64,000 bases of DNA, from assembly GCA_022750335.1 (NCBI GenBank), contig JAKIVX010000001.1, positions 129,350-193,349 of the forward strand, written 5' to 3'. Source of the stretch: Thermoplasmata archaeon (GTDB taxonomy: Archaea > Thermoplasmatota > Thermoplasmata > Lutacidiplasmatales > UBA184). Below, in pieces: positions 18,514 to 28,071 of this stretch. The translations under genes were made by a program, and so were the position numbers. The stretch's first letter is position 1; the number at the start of each line of letters is the position of its first letter. The notes under the pieces were generated by a model that was given only the letters and a program-made list of their open reading frames with translations, was not told where the DNA came from and did no database searches.

Positions 18514-18942
18514 ATGGCGGGCTCGAGGACGATACAAATCGTGAATGTCGGGGTGGTCGCAGACGCGTCCATTCTCGTTCTTCGCCGAGCCAAGGAGGAC
18601 TCGCTCCCCGGATACTGGGAGATTCCCGGCGGGGGGGTCGAGCCCGGGGAGACCTTTCCGACCGCCGCCCGACGTGAGCTCGCGGAGGAGACGGGGATCC
18701 GGACGTCGGTCCTTCGAGAGATCCACCACCAACGGGGTCCCGCTCCCCCCGGTTTTCGCCGACCGATCCTCGAACTCGCGGCGTTCCATCTCGCTCTTCC
18801 TTCCCGACCTCCCGTTACGATCGTTCCGGGGGAGCACTCGGAGTTCCGATGGGTAGGTCGAGACGACCTCCCGCTCCTTCGGATGATGGACCTGAATCGG
18901 TCCTTGGCGCTGCGAGCGCTCGATACCGGACCCACCGCGTGA
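18514..18942 (+). CDS. NUDIX hydrolase (start could be further upstream)
   Basis: Nudix box GGGVEPGETFPTAARRELAEETGI. Confidence 0.85.
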   Translation: MAGSRTIQIVNVGVVADASILVLRRAKEDSLPGYWEIPGGGVEPGETFPTAARRELAEETGIRTSVLREIHHQRGPAPPGFRRPILELAAFHLALPSRPPVTIVPGEHSEFRWVGRDDLPLLRMMDLNRSLALRALDTGPTA

Positions 18943-19069
18943 CGGTCACGTCTGCTCTCTGGGGGAGGGGTTGTTCCGATTCCCCGAATCCACCCAGCCG
19001 CTCTCCTCAGAATTCAAGAAAAACCGGCCCACCCCAACCCTTAAGCGACACCCCCCGCCATCGGGCGAT

Positions 19070-19918
19070 GTGCATCCGGCGCTCCGACTGGTGCGGGTGG
19101 GCAACTTAGGCGTCTCGTTCGTCGGCACTCTCGTCGGAGGGCTCGTGGCCCGGGGGACGGGGCTCTCGCTCCCCCTCCCGATCTGGATCGCGGTACTTCT
19201 CGCTGCCCTTTCGACCTCGCTCGTGACGGCGGGCGGTAACGTGCTCAATGACCTCCTCGACCAAGAGGGCGACCGGACCAACCACCCTCATCGGCCCTTG
19301 GTGACGGGCGAGATCTCGAACTCCACGGCGCGCACCCTCGCGGCAAGTCTGTTCGTCGGGGGGGGTGTCGTGGTCGTGCCCGTGCTCTGGATCGCCCCCT
19401 GGATCGGGGTCCTGCTCGTCCTGGCCATTGGGGCATTGCTCGGGTACGAGTTCCGACTCAAGAGCCGCGGATTCGTGGGAAACCTGACGGTCGGCTTCCT
19501 GACCGGGATGGTGTTCATTTATGGAGGGACGGCGGCGGGGAACCTCCTCCTGCTCCTCCCGTTCGCGGCTATGGCCTTCCTGGCGACCCTGAGCCGCGAG
19601 GTGATCAAGGACATGGAAGATGTGGCGGGAGATGTCGGCCGCTCGACCTTCCCCAAGACCTATGGGATGGGGGCCGCCGGGGGACTCGCGCGGGGAGCGG
19701 TGACCGCAGCGCTCCTCCTCAGCGCGGTCCCGTTCTTCTGGTTCCTTCGATGGGGGAGCGTCGCCGGGATTATCTACCTCGCCCTGGTCCTCGCGGCGGA
19801 CGGGGTGTTCGTACTCTCCGTGGCGTACTTGCCGAACCGACTCCACTGGGAGCAGACGATGAGCAAGTTGGGGATGACGATCGCGCTGTTCGCCTTCCTG
19901 GCGGTGGCGTTCCGGTGA
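19070..19918 (+). CDS. UbiA-family prenyltransferase, probable digeranylgeranylglyceryl phosphate synthase
   Basis: NDLLDQEGDRTNHPHRPL prenyl-PP motif, multiple TM helices; next to GGGP synthase; GTG start chosen. Confidence 0.85.
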   Translation: MHPALRLVRVGNLGVSFVGTLVGGLVARGTGLSLPLPIWIAVLLAALSTSLVTAGGNVLNDLLDQEGDRTNHPHRPLVTGEISNSTARTLAASLFVGGGVVVVPVLWIAPWIGVLLVLAIGALLGYEFRLKSRGFVGNLTVGFLTGMVFIYGGTAAGNLLLLLPFAAMAFLATLSREVIKDMEDVAGDVGRSTFPKTYGMGAAGGLARGAVTAALLLSAVPFFWFLRWGSVAGIIYLALVLAADGVFVLSVAYLPNRLHWEQTMSKLGMTIALFAFLAVAFR

Positions 19919-20682
19919 CCGAGGCCGAGCGACCGGGGCGGGTCGAGCGGTATCTTCGGGACCTCATGCGCGAGGGCCCGATCCATTTCACACTCATCGA
20001 TCCCGACAAGTCCCCCAGTGCGACTGCCGGGCGCGTCGCGCAAGGAGCCGTGGCGGAGGGGAGCCACGCCATCTTGCTGGGCGGATCGACCGGAATGTCT
20101 CCGGAGAAGATGGGGGCGGCGGCGCGCGCCGTCAAGGGTTCCGTCCCGGTACCGGCGATCATCTTCCCGGAGGGACCCGGCTCCTTGAGCCGGGACGCGG
20201 ACGCAGTGCTGTTCATGAGCCTCCTCAACTCCCGACGCCTCGACCTGGTCGTCCGGGCCCACGCGAAGGCGGCTCCCGTCGTCCGCGCCTTGGGTCTTGA
20301 GCCGATTCCTCTCGGCTACCTCGTCATCGCCCCTGGAATGCGGGTCGGCGAGGTCGGGGAAGTGGACGTGGTCTCGCGCGACGATACCGCCGCTGCTGCC
20401 GGCTATGCGCTCGCGGCCGAGTACCTCGGGATGCGATTCGTCTATCTAGAAGCTGGATCCGGGGCTCCTGCCCCGGTCCCGGTACCCCTCGTAGAGGCCG
20501 TCAAGGCGGTCGTCTCGGTACCGGTCGTGGTCGGTGGGGGCATCCGCACGGCCCCCGAGGCCCGGGCGCTGCTGCGCGCGGGTGCGAACGCCTTGGTGAC
20601 GGGGACGATCACGGAGGAGGAAGGGCTCGGACCCGCCTTCCGCGGTATCCTGGAGGAAGTTCGGAGGGCTCGTGTCCGGTAA
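19915..20682 (+). CDS. Geranylgeranylglyceryl phosphate synthase
   Basis: HFTLIDPDK...ILLGGSTG...YLEAGSGAPAPVP...VVVGGGIRT; GTGA overlap with the previous gene. Confidence 0.93.
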   Translation: MTEAERPGRVERYLRDLMREGPIHFTLIDPDKSPSATAGRVAQGAVAEGSHAILLGGSTGMSPEKMGAAARAVKGSVPVPAIIFPEGPGSLSRDADAVLFMSLLNSRRLDLVVRAHAKAAPVVRALGLEPIPLGYLVIAPGMRVGEVGEVDVVSRDDTAAAAGYALAAEYLGMRFVYLEAGSGAPAPVPVPLVEAVKAVVSVPVVVGGGIRTAPEARALLRAGANALVTGTITEEEGLGPAFRGILEEVRRARVR

Positions 20683-22480
20683 CAGCTCCGGGAAGTCTCC
20701 CCACGCGGACGTCCGGCGGGGCCACGTTCTCTTCCGATCCCCCGCTCCGCCGATGACGGTCGGCCTCATCGTGGTCGCCTCGGCCGCCGTCGGGGCGCTC
20801 CTCTTTGGGGTCTCCGTTCGACCGTTCCTGGAAGGGTGGATTCTCGCGGGCGCCCTCCCGGCCTTGGCGGCCGCCGTTCTCACGGGACCGATCGCGAAGG
20901 CGATGGGGGGTCGGTTCGAATTCCATCGCTCCTGCCTACTCGCGTTGACCGCGCTCCTGATGGCGATCCCCTTGGCCGCCGCGTGGCGGTTGGCGCTCTC
21001 CGTCGTGCCGGGTTCAACCCCGAGTGTTCTGTTCCTGGCGGCCTTCCTCATCGGCCCCTCCGTCTGGTTCCGGCAGGTGGGTCTGTTCGGCATCGCACGC
21101 CCCAGTCACCTGCGAGTACTGCCGGCGACGCTCGTGCAGCCCGTCCTTTACGCGGTCGCAATCCTGGTCCTCCTTCCCGTTTCCCTACCCGAGATCACCG
21201 CGATGGTGATCTGTGGGCTGATCGGCCTCGGGTGCGCCTATGCCTTGGTCCGCGCGGCGGATCGCCCGCTGCGCCGCGAATTCCAGAGCTCGGGGGTGAG
21301 CCTGATCCGCCCACTCTTGGATCACGTCGGGCAGCGCGACCCGGACGCCACCCGCGCGCTCGAGGCCTTCTTCCTCAAATTCGCGCAGCCGGCCGACCTT
21401 CGTGTAAGCCTCCTCGGCTTCTCCCGGTCCGGCCGGCCGTATGCGACCGTCGCGCTCCCGACGGTGCACCCGGGACCGTTCGCCGCGCTCGGCGCGAGCG
21501 ACCTGCCGCGCAAGCTGGCGGAGCAACTCGGCCCGGCGGCGGGGACGGTCCTCGTACCGCACACGCCGTCCGACCACGACCTGGACCTGCCCTCGGAATC
21601 GGAGCTCGGACTCGTCGGCGCCGCGGCCCGTTCCCTATTGGCGGATCTCGGCCCCGAACTCCCCTCGCGGGCGAGCCCCCTCGTGTCCCCCTACGCCGGC
21701 AGCTTCGCCCGAGCACAGCTCCTCGGGGACGTGGCCCTCGTGACGGTCAGCCGCGCGCCGGACCCCACCGACGATATCGCATTTGGCGTCGCAGATCGGA
21801 TCGTGCGCGAGATCACCTCCGAGGGAGGGCCTCGCCTCGCCCTCATTGACGCCCACAACTCGTACATCGAAGGTCTCGGGGACATCACCTATGGTACTCC
21901 CGCGGCCGAGCAGCTCCTTCGCGACACGAAGGCCGCCGTTTCCGCGGCGACGGCGGCCGCGCGCGACGGGCCGGTCGAGGTCGGGGTCGGGGTCCGCACC
22001 GGATACGACATCGGCCGGGACGGGATCGGCCCGCAGGGGATGCGCGCGCTGGTCGTACGCGCTGCGGGTCAGACCACGGCGTATGTGCTGATCGACGGGA
22101 ACAACCTCGTGCAAGGCCGACGGGCGCCGATCGTGGTGGCGCTCGAAAAGCTGGTCGACGCGGCGGAAGTGATGACGACCGACAATCACGTGGTCCATGA
22201 GGTCGACGGAGGGATCAACCCCGTCGGTGAACGACTCGGGACTGACGGGCTCGTGGCGGGAGCCGTGCAGGCGGTCCAGGCGGCGCTCCAGGACCTAGCC
22301 CCGACCCAACTCCGATTCGGGACCCGTGAGGTGCCCTCCGTCAAGGTCCTCGGACCGGGATTCACCGCACGGCTTTTGACCTCGCTCGGCGACACCCTCT
22401 CGATGTTCGAGTACATGCTGGCCGCGACCCTCCTGTTGCTCCTCACCGGCTCGCTCGTCGTGGTGTTCGTGCTCCAGTAG
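20672..22480 (+). CDS. DUF2070 family membrane protein
   Basis: N-terminal TM helices followed by HPGPFAALGASDLP...LIDAHNSY blocks. Confidence 0.8.
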   Translation: MSGNSSGKSPHADVRRGHVLFRSPAPPMTVGLIVVASAAVGALLFGVSVRPFLEGWILAGALPALAAAVLTGPIAKAMGGRFEFHRSCLLALTALLMAIPLAAAWRLALSVVPGSTPSVLFLAAFLIGPSVWFRQVGLFGIARPSHLRVLPATLVQPVLYAVAILVLLPVSLPEITAMVICGLIGLGCAYALVRAADRPLRREFQSSGVSLIRPLLDHVGQRDPDATRALEAFFLKFAQPADLRVSLLGFSRSGRPYATVALPTVHPGPFAALGASDLPRKLAEQLGPAAGTVLVPHTPSDHDLDLPSESELGLVGAAARSLLADLGPELPSRASPLVSPYAGSFARAQLLGDVALVTVSRAPDPTDDIAFGVADRIVREITSEGGPRLALIDAHNSYIEGLGDITYGTPAAEQLLRDTKAAVSAATAAARDGPVEVGVGVRTGYDIGRDGIGPQGMRALVVRAAGQTTAYVLIDGNNLVQGRRAPIVVALEKLVDAAEVMTTDNHVVHEVDGGINPVGERLGTDGLVAGAVQAVQAALQDLAPTQLRFGTREVPSVKVLGPGFTARLLTSLGDTLSMFEYMLAATLLLLLTGSLVVVFVLQ

Positions 22481-22492
22481 GAGGGGTCGGCG

Positions 22493-24112
22493 GTGACCCT
22501 ATCTTCCCTCGCCCCGGACGCGAAGACGGTCCTCGGGGAGGAGAGCCTCCGTCTCCTGACCCAACTCGTCGCCGCCGCTCCTACCAACCTCGAGGACCCC
22601 GGTCACCATCGCTGGGAGAAACCGAACTATCTCCGCACGTCCGATATCATCGTCCGCGCGGCCCGGGCCCGGGGACTCGAGACCCGGATCTACGACCCGG
22701 TCGTCGCCGGGGACGCCCCCGGCGACTGGCACGGGCTCGCCCGACCGAACGTCATCGCGGAGCTCAACGTCGATGCGCCGGAAACCGTTTTGATTCTGGC
22801 CCACTACGACGTCGTCCCGATCCCGGCGGAGCAGTTGACCCGATGGAAAAGCCCGCCGCACTCGCTCACGGCGCGTGCGAACGGCCGTCTCTACGGACGC
22901 GGTGCGAACGATGACCTCGGCAGCGGGGTCGTCGGTTCCCTCCTCGCACTCGGCCGACTCGCCGAAGGCGACCCGCCGCCCCGCAACGTGCGGCTCGTCG
23001 TCTGCTGCGACGAGGAGACGGGAGGCGAGGGGGGCGTCGAGGCCGTCAAGCATCACGACTCGACGCTCGCCTCGGACGATCCGAGCCGGATCCTGGCCGG
23101 AGATGTGGTGCTCATCCCCGACGGGAGTCCGGAGACCACCGCCGGCTCGAGCGGCGTTGCGTTTCTCGAGGGGTCGTTCGACCAGCCGGTCGCACTTCGA
23201 GAAGTCTTGGCTTACGGTGACGTGCTCGTCGGACTCCACGACCTGGCCCGCACGTGGAAGTCCGCGCTCCCCTCTCCGGACTGGCCGAAGCGCCACGCTC
23301 CTGAAGCTGTGATCACGGGGCGAGCGACCGTGACTGGAGTCGACCTCCGATCGACCCCGGAAGGACCCCCGGTGCTCCAACTCGTCGCAGCGCACGCGGA
23401 GAGCGATGCCGCGAACCAGATCGCGCGAGCCGTCACCCTCGTTTTTTTGGGGCCGCCCGCAGAGCTCGACGCCCTCGCGGCGCGGTGTGCTCCTCTCCTC
23501 CCGAGCCCGTTCCGATTCGAGCCCGCCGGTTCGACAGCGCTCACGATCGTGCCCCCCTCCCGGGGGTTCCAGGTCGTCGGCGAGGCGGCGCACGGAGGAT
23601 ATCCCCACCGCGGCCACAATCCGGTCCCAGTCGCTCTCCAACTTCTCCGGGCCGCGATCGATCGCGGATGGGTCGACCCCGGGAGCCGCGGAACCACGAC
23701 CTACACGTTGGACCTGCGACTGCCACCCGAAATGGAACTGGACGAAGGGCTTCGGGCCGCGCTCGGGTTCGTGCGCGCCGGGGTGGCCAACCGCTCCCCC
23801 CACGCCCGCATCGACGCTCCCCCGGCCCGGTGCCGGTCCGGCTACGCCCTCCCTCCCGAGGCGCCCGAGGTACTACGCCTCCAGCGGATCCTCGCGGACA
23901 CGGTCGACTCCCCCGGGATCTTCGGCGAGTACGGAGGGACGGATGCGAGCGCGATCCGCGGCCTCCTCGCCCCGAACGGAGGTCCGCTCCCGGCGCTCGT
24001 GTTTGGCAGCATGGACGTCGAGGCGCACATCCACGACGCCGAGGAGAGCGTGGACCCGCGGCTGCTCGCCGGGGTCGCGCGCGCGATCGAGCGGTTCGTC
24101 CGCGAGCCGTGA
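22493..24112 (+). CDS. M20 family metallopeptidase (ArgE/DapE/CPG2 type)
   Basis: ILAHYDVVPIP, YGRGANDDLGSG, CCDEETGGEGG; GTG start. Confidence 0.88.
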   Translation: MTLSSLAPDAKTVLGEESLRLLTQLVAAAPTNLEDPGHHRWEKPNYLRTSDIIVRAARARGLETRIYDPVVAGDAPGDWHGLARPNVIAELNVDAPETVLILAHYDVVPIPAEQLTRWKSPPHSLTARANGRLYGRGANDDLGSGVVGSLLALGRLAEGDPPPRNVRLVVCCDEETGGEGGVEAVKHHDSTLASDDPSRILAGDVVLIPDGSPETTAGSSGVAFLEGSFDQPVALREVLAYGDVLVGLHDLARTWKSALPSPDWPKRHAPEAVITGRATVTGVDLRSTPEGPPVLQLVAAHAESDAANQIARAVTLVFLGPPAELDALAARCAPLLPSPFRFEPAGSTALTIVPPSRGFQVVGEAAHGGYPHRGHNPVPVALQLLRAAIDRGWVDPGSRGTTTYTLDLRLPPEMELDEGLRAALGFVRAGVANRSPHARIDAPPARCRSGYALPPEAPEVLRLQRILADTVDSPGIFGEYGGTDASAIRGLLAPNGGPLPALVFGSMDVEAHIHDAEESVDPRLLAGVARAIERFVREP

Positions 24113-24115
24113 CGG

Positions 24116-24703
24116 GTGCTTCCCGTGCTGAATCCCTTCCTGTCGGCGGGTCTCGCGGTACTCTGGATCCTCCTCCCCGCGTACATCGCCAACGCGTTCG
24201 CGACCCTCCCACGGGGTCGAGGGCCCCCGATGGATGGGGGCCGCACCTGGTCGCGCGACGGACGACGCATACTGGGACCGTCGAAGACGTGGGCCGGGTT
24301 CCTGTTCGCAGGGTTCGCGGCCCTCCCTTTCGGGTTGCTCGAGGCGTGGCTCATTCTGTTGGCCCCCCCATCGCTCCAACTCGTCCCTGTTCTCGCGCCG
24401 ACGGTCGTCGCCGCGATCCCCCTCGCGGCGATCCTGACCTTCGGGGCGATGACCGGGGACGCTCTCGGGTCCTTCGTCAAGAGGCGGCTCGACCGCCCGA
24501 GCGGGGCGCGGACGTTCCTCCTCGACCAGATGCCGTTCGTCCTCGTTCCGATCGCACTCGGACTCGTCTTTTACGAACCGCTCTTCGTCGGCGTCTTCGA
24601 CAGTCTGTACGCGGTCGCCTGGCTCCTCATCTTCACCCTCGGGCTGCACGCGGTCTTTAACTGGGTCGGTTACAAGGCCGGACTGAAGAAGGTACCGTGG
24701 TGA
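24116..24703 (+). CDS. carS: CDP-archaeol synthase
   Basis: PxYIANAF, GPSKTWAGF, GDALGSFVKRRL motifs; polytopic. Confidence 0.9.
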   Translation: MLPVLNPFLSAGLAVLWILLPAYIANAFATLPRGRGPPMDGGRTWSRDGRRILGPSKTWAGFLFAGFAALPFGLLEAWLILLAPPSLQLVPVLAPTVVAAIPLAAILTFGAMTGDALGSFVKRRLDRPSGARTFLLDQMPFVLVPIALGLVFYEPLFVGVFDSLYAVAWLLIFTLGLHAVFNWVGYKAGLKKVPW

Positions 24704-25254
24704 TCGACCCATCCCCCGACACCGCTCCGCCCCCGGACGCTATCCTTCGGATGCTGCTCGAAGCGTCCGCGGTCCGATTCGGGGAATTCACCCTCACCTC
24801 GGGCGAGAAGAGCGACGTCTACGTGGACGTCAAGCGCGCGTGGACGGACCCCCACCGTCTCGACCTGCTCGCGCGGGCCTTCGCCGCCCGCGTCGGGTCG
24901 GCGGACCGCCTCGCGGGCATGGAGCTGGGCGCGGTCCCCCTCGTGGTGGCGACCGCCCTGCGCACCGGACATCCGTTCACGATCCTGCGCAAGTCCGTGA
25001 AAGAACACGGGACCCGCCAGGCCTACGAGGGCGACCTCGCCTCCGGCGACCGCGTCCTGCTCATCGAGGACGTTTCGACCACGGGCGGGAGCTCGGAGCG
25101 CTCCGTGCAGATCCTCCGCGCGGCCGGCGGCGTGGTCAACCGCGCCCTCGTCGTCATCGACCGAGAGGCCGGTGCGCGCGAGCGACTGGCCGCGATCGGC
25201 GTACGCCTCGAACCGCTCGCGACGTTGAGCGACCTGCGCAGGGCGCGCACGTGA
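24697..25254 (+). CDS. pyrE: Orotate phosphoribosyltransferase
   Basis: FTLTSGEKSDVYVDVK and PRPP motif VLLIEDVSTTGGS. Confidence 0.93.
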   Translation: MVIDPSPDTAPPPDAILRMLLEASAVRFGEFTLTSGEKSDVYVDVKRAWTDPHRLDLLARAFAARVGSADRLAGMELGAVPLVVATALRTGHPFTILRKSVKEHGTRQAYEGDLASGDRVLLIEDVSTTGGSSERSVQILRAAGGVVNRALVVIDREAGARERLAAIGVRLEPLATLSDLRRART

Positions 25255-26315
25255 CGGGCCGCCTCCGCGACGACGCGACCGTCCGGTTCGAAGATCCGGC
25301 CGAAGCCTCCAACATCTACGGAAAGGGGTTCTTCGGCACCCCCGAGTCGGGTGGCGGTCTGACCTTGGACCGGTACGAGGCGGTGTACCTGGCCGAAATG
25401 TCCCGGGCCGAGATCGTCGGCCTGCGTGGGCGCCCCGTACCCTGGCCGGAGGTGTTCCGCCGGGCCGTGCGGTCCGATGGCGGCTTTTCCGTGCGGTACC
25501 TGGTCTATCGCGACTTGCGCCAACGCGGGTACGTCGTGCGGGCGAGCGGCCCACCCGTGGCGTTCGCGGTCCTCCCCCGCGGCGGAATTTTGCACAAGAC
25601 CCCGTCCCGGTTCTGGATCGAAGCGATCAGCGAACGCGAACCGTTCGACCTGACCCGCCTGTTCGAACTCGCGGATCGGGGTCAGTCGGCGAAGAAGGTG
25701 GTGCTGCTCGCGGTCGTCGACGAGGAGTCGGACCTGACGTACTACCGGGTCCGCCGACCCTCGCCGACCGGTGCGGTCCCGTCGCCACCGCTCGCGGCGT
25801 CCGTGGAGGGGTGGCTTTCGGTCGACCGGGTGACGGTCCACGACTCGGTGGCTGCCGAGGCACTGGGGAAGGCCCTCGCCTACGGGAGCCGGATCGGCGA
25901 CCGGCTCGAGTTGAGCCTCCTCGAGTCGGCCTACCTCGCCTCGACGGGCCAGTTGACGCTCCGGGACGCAACGTCCGGCCGGGCGGTCCCCCTAGATCGG
26001 CTGCTCGCCCGCGCGCGACGTCTCGACCCGGGGTTCTCCGAACGTCTCGCGGCGTATCGGGACCTGCGCGGACGTCAGTTGATCGTCAAGACCGGTTTCA
26101 AGTACGGGGCCCATTTCCGCGCCTACCCTCGAAACCCCGAGCACGCCCACGCCCGGTACCTCGTCCACGCGGTCCCGGATTCCCACCGGGCGCGCTGGCC
26201 GACGGTCGCCGGCGGGGTACGCGTGGCGCAGGGGGTCCGCAAGGAGTTCCTGATGGCCGGCGTGGGGCCGGAGGACCGGGTCCGGTTCCTGTCCCTCGAA
26301 CGGATCCGGCCCTAG
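25251..26315 (+). CDS. endA: tRNA-splicing endonuclease (double-length EndA)
   Basis: Two tandem EndA-like halves; C-terminal half KTGFKYGAHFRAYPRNPEHAHARYLVHAVP...VRVAQGVRKEFLMA carries plausible Tyr/His/Lys catalytic residues. Confidence 0.87.
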   Translation: MTGRLRDDATVRFEDPAEASNIYGKGFFGTPESGGGLTLDRYEAVYLAEMSRAEIVGLRGRPVPWPEVFRRAVRSDGGFSVRYLVYRDLRQRGYVVRASGPPVAFAVLPRGGILHKTPSRFWIEAISEREPFDLTRLFELADRGQSAKKVVLLAVVDEESDLTYYRVRRPSPTGAVPSPPLAASVEGWLSVDRVTVHDSVAAEALGKALAYGSRIGDRLELSLLESAYLASTGQLTLRDATSGRAVPLDRLLARARRLDPGFSERLAAYRDLRGRQLIVKTGFKYGAHFRAYPRNPEHAHARYLVHAVPDSHRARWPTVAGGVRVAQGVRKEFLMAGVGPEDRVRFLSLERIRP

Positions 26316-27142
26316 TGTTTTCGTGTGGCCGTCGGGCGCGGGCGGGGCTTCTCCTCCGGCGGCAGACCATGGAGCAGCATCGCGTTGAGCAGCGCTTCGT
26401 GCTTTCGCTCGTCCGCCTCCATGCTCTCCCAGAGGACATGGATCATCCCTCCGAACTCGGGGCCGAAAGAATCGTCGAGGCCCGCCTCCGCTTCCCGTTC
26501 GCGCTCGATGAGGCGAGCGATGTCCTCGCGCCGGACCCCCGAGGCGAACGACCGTCGGAGTCCCCGCTCAAGATAGGTTTGGATGGACGCCACGATCTCG
26601 GCGTGACGGAGACTGTCGGAGGCGATCTGGCGGAACACGGCCCGGGTCAGCTCGTCCCGAGACCGCTGGGCCAGTCGCATGCACTCCCCGACCGCCGCCT
26701 GTTCGAGCGCGATCCGCCGCCGCAAGTATCGCCGAACCTCCCGGTCCCGATGCGGGTCGGGGGCGTCCTGGAGGGACTGGCCGTCGAGGCCGGTTGCGGG
26801 CGGCGTGCCGGACGCTTGTGCCAATTCGCGGGCCGCATCGAACACTACTTCGACGCTCTCGGCGGCGCGCCCGGTCGGAGCTGCGATCCGCTGGGCGGCG
26901 GTCCGTGCGATCGCCCGCTCGCGCTCGGGAGCTCGGCTCGCTCCGGTCGAAGCCCCGAGGCGCTTCCCCGAAAGGTACTGGGAGACCGCCGACGGCGCGA
27001 TTCCGAGGAGCTCCGCGGCCTGTCGTTCAGGAAGTCCGAACGAGACGACCAGCTCACGCGCAATGAGTGCTTGTGCGAGTTGCACCCAACCGGTGGCGGA
27101 GAGACGTCTCCCGGGCATCGGTCGGCCACTCCGTCCAGCCAT
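26312..27142 (-). CDS. HTH domain fused to a ferritin/rubrerythrin-like helical domain
   Basis: HTH ERQAAELLGIAPSAVSQYLSGKR; C-terminal helices with IASDSLRHAEIV and MEADERKHEALLNAML. Confidence 0.7.
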   Translation of the reverse strand: MAGRSGRPMPGRRLSATGWVQLAQALIARELVVSFGLPERQAAELLGIAPSAVSQYLSGKRLGASTGASRAPERERAIARTAAQRIAAPTGRAAESVEVVFDAARELAQASGTPPATGLDGQSLQDAPDPHRDREVRRYLRRRIALEQAAVGECMRLAQRSRDELTRAVFRQIASDSLRHAEIVASIQTYLERGLRRSFASGVRREDIARLIEREREAEAGLDDSFGPEFGGMIHVLWESMEADERKHEALLNAMLLHGLPPEEKPRPRPTATRKH

Positions 27143-27273
27143 ATTAGCCGATGAGCGACGTTGGGCGTTCCGGATCGACGACCAACCCGCGGCCCCAAGG
27201 AGGGTCGGCGGAGTACGCCGCCCTTCTCAGAGATTCTTGGGGCGCATCGAAGGCGGATCGCACCGGAGGCGGT

Positions 27274-28071
27274 TCACTCGAATCCGCCGTGGAGGGCCGG
27301 CCGACCTGAAAGGGTTCGGACCCAACGGGAGATCTGGGCGTGAGGGGTTCCCGTCGCGATCTTCTCCTCAAGCGCGGTGCCCACAATGACCCCATCCGCC
27401 CCCGTGGCCCGCGCGGCGTTCGCGGTGGAACGATCCCGAACTCCGAACCCCACCAGGACCGGCAGCGTCGGGTTCCCCGCGCGGGCCGCCCGCACGAGCG
27501 GGGCCAGTTCCGCCGACCCCTGGGCCCGACCGGCGCCGGTCGTACCGTACCGGGAAACGAGGTAGAGGAAGCCTCGCGACTCCCGCGCGATCCGCCGGAC
27601 GCGTTCCAGTTCGACCCCCGGCGCCGCGAGCAGGACCAGGTCGAGCCCCGCGGCGCGTGTGGCGTGTCGCCAGGGCGCCGATTCCTCGAGGGAGAGGTCG
27701 GGGATGATGAGGCCCGAGGCGCCCGCATCGTGAAGCTCCGCCGCGGCTCGAGACAGCCCATGGGACCAGACCGGATTCGCATACGTCATCACGGCCGTCG
27801 GGAGGATCCGGGAAGAGACTCGCACCGCATCGAGCAAGTCCCCCCACGTCGTTCCGGCGGCGATGGCACGCCCGGACGCGGCCTCCAGGACCGGACCATC
27901 CGCGATCGGGTCCGAGAACGGAAACCCGAGTTCGAGCGCGTTAGCTCCCCCGGCGCGGAGCGCCGCGACCAGGGGGCGAAGGTGCGCCCGTCGCCGTCGA
28001 TCGACCAGCACGTACGGGACGAGCAGGGGACCGTCGGTCCGATCCGTTCGGAGCGCGCTACCCAGACGCAC
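27274..28071 (-). CDS. trpA: Tryptophan synthase alpha chain
   Basis: [37 protein letters not shown]; overlaps trpB. Confidence 0.93.
   Translation of the reverse strand: MRLGSALRTDRTDGPLLVPYVLVDRRRRAHLRPLVAALRAGGANALELGFPFSDPIADGPVLEAASGRAIAAGTTWGDLLDAVRVSSRILPTAVMTYANPVWSHGLSRAAAELHDAGASGLIIPDLSLEESAPWRHATRAAGLDLVLLAAPGVELERVRRIARESRGFLYLVSRYGTTGAGRAQGSAELAPLVRAARAGNPTLPVLVGFGVRDRSTANAARATGADGVIVGTALEEKIATGTPHAQISRWVRTLSGRPALHGGFE

Noticed and set aside
25811-27154. 447-aa plus-strand ORF overlapping endA and the HTH-ferritin gene
   Set aside because: Out-of-frame shadow crossing two supported genes; Arg/Pro-rich, no domain.
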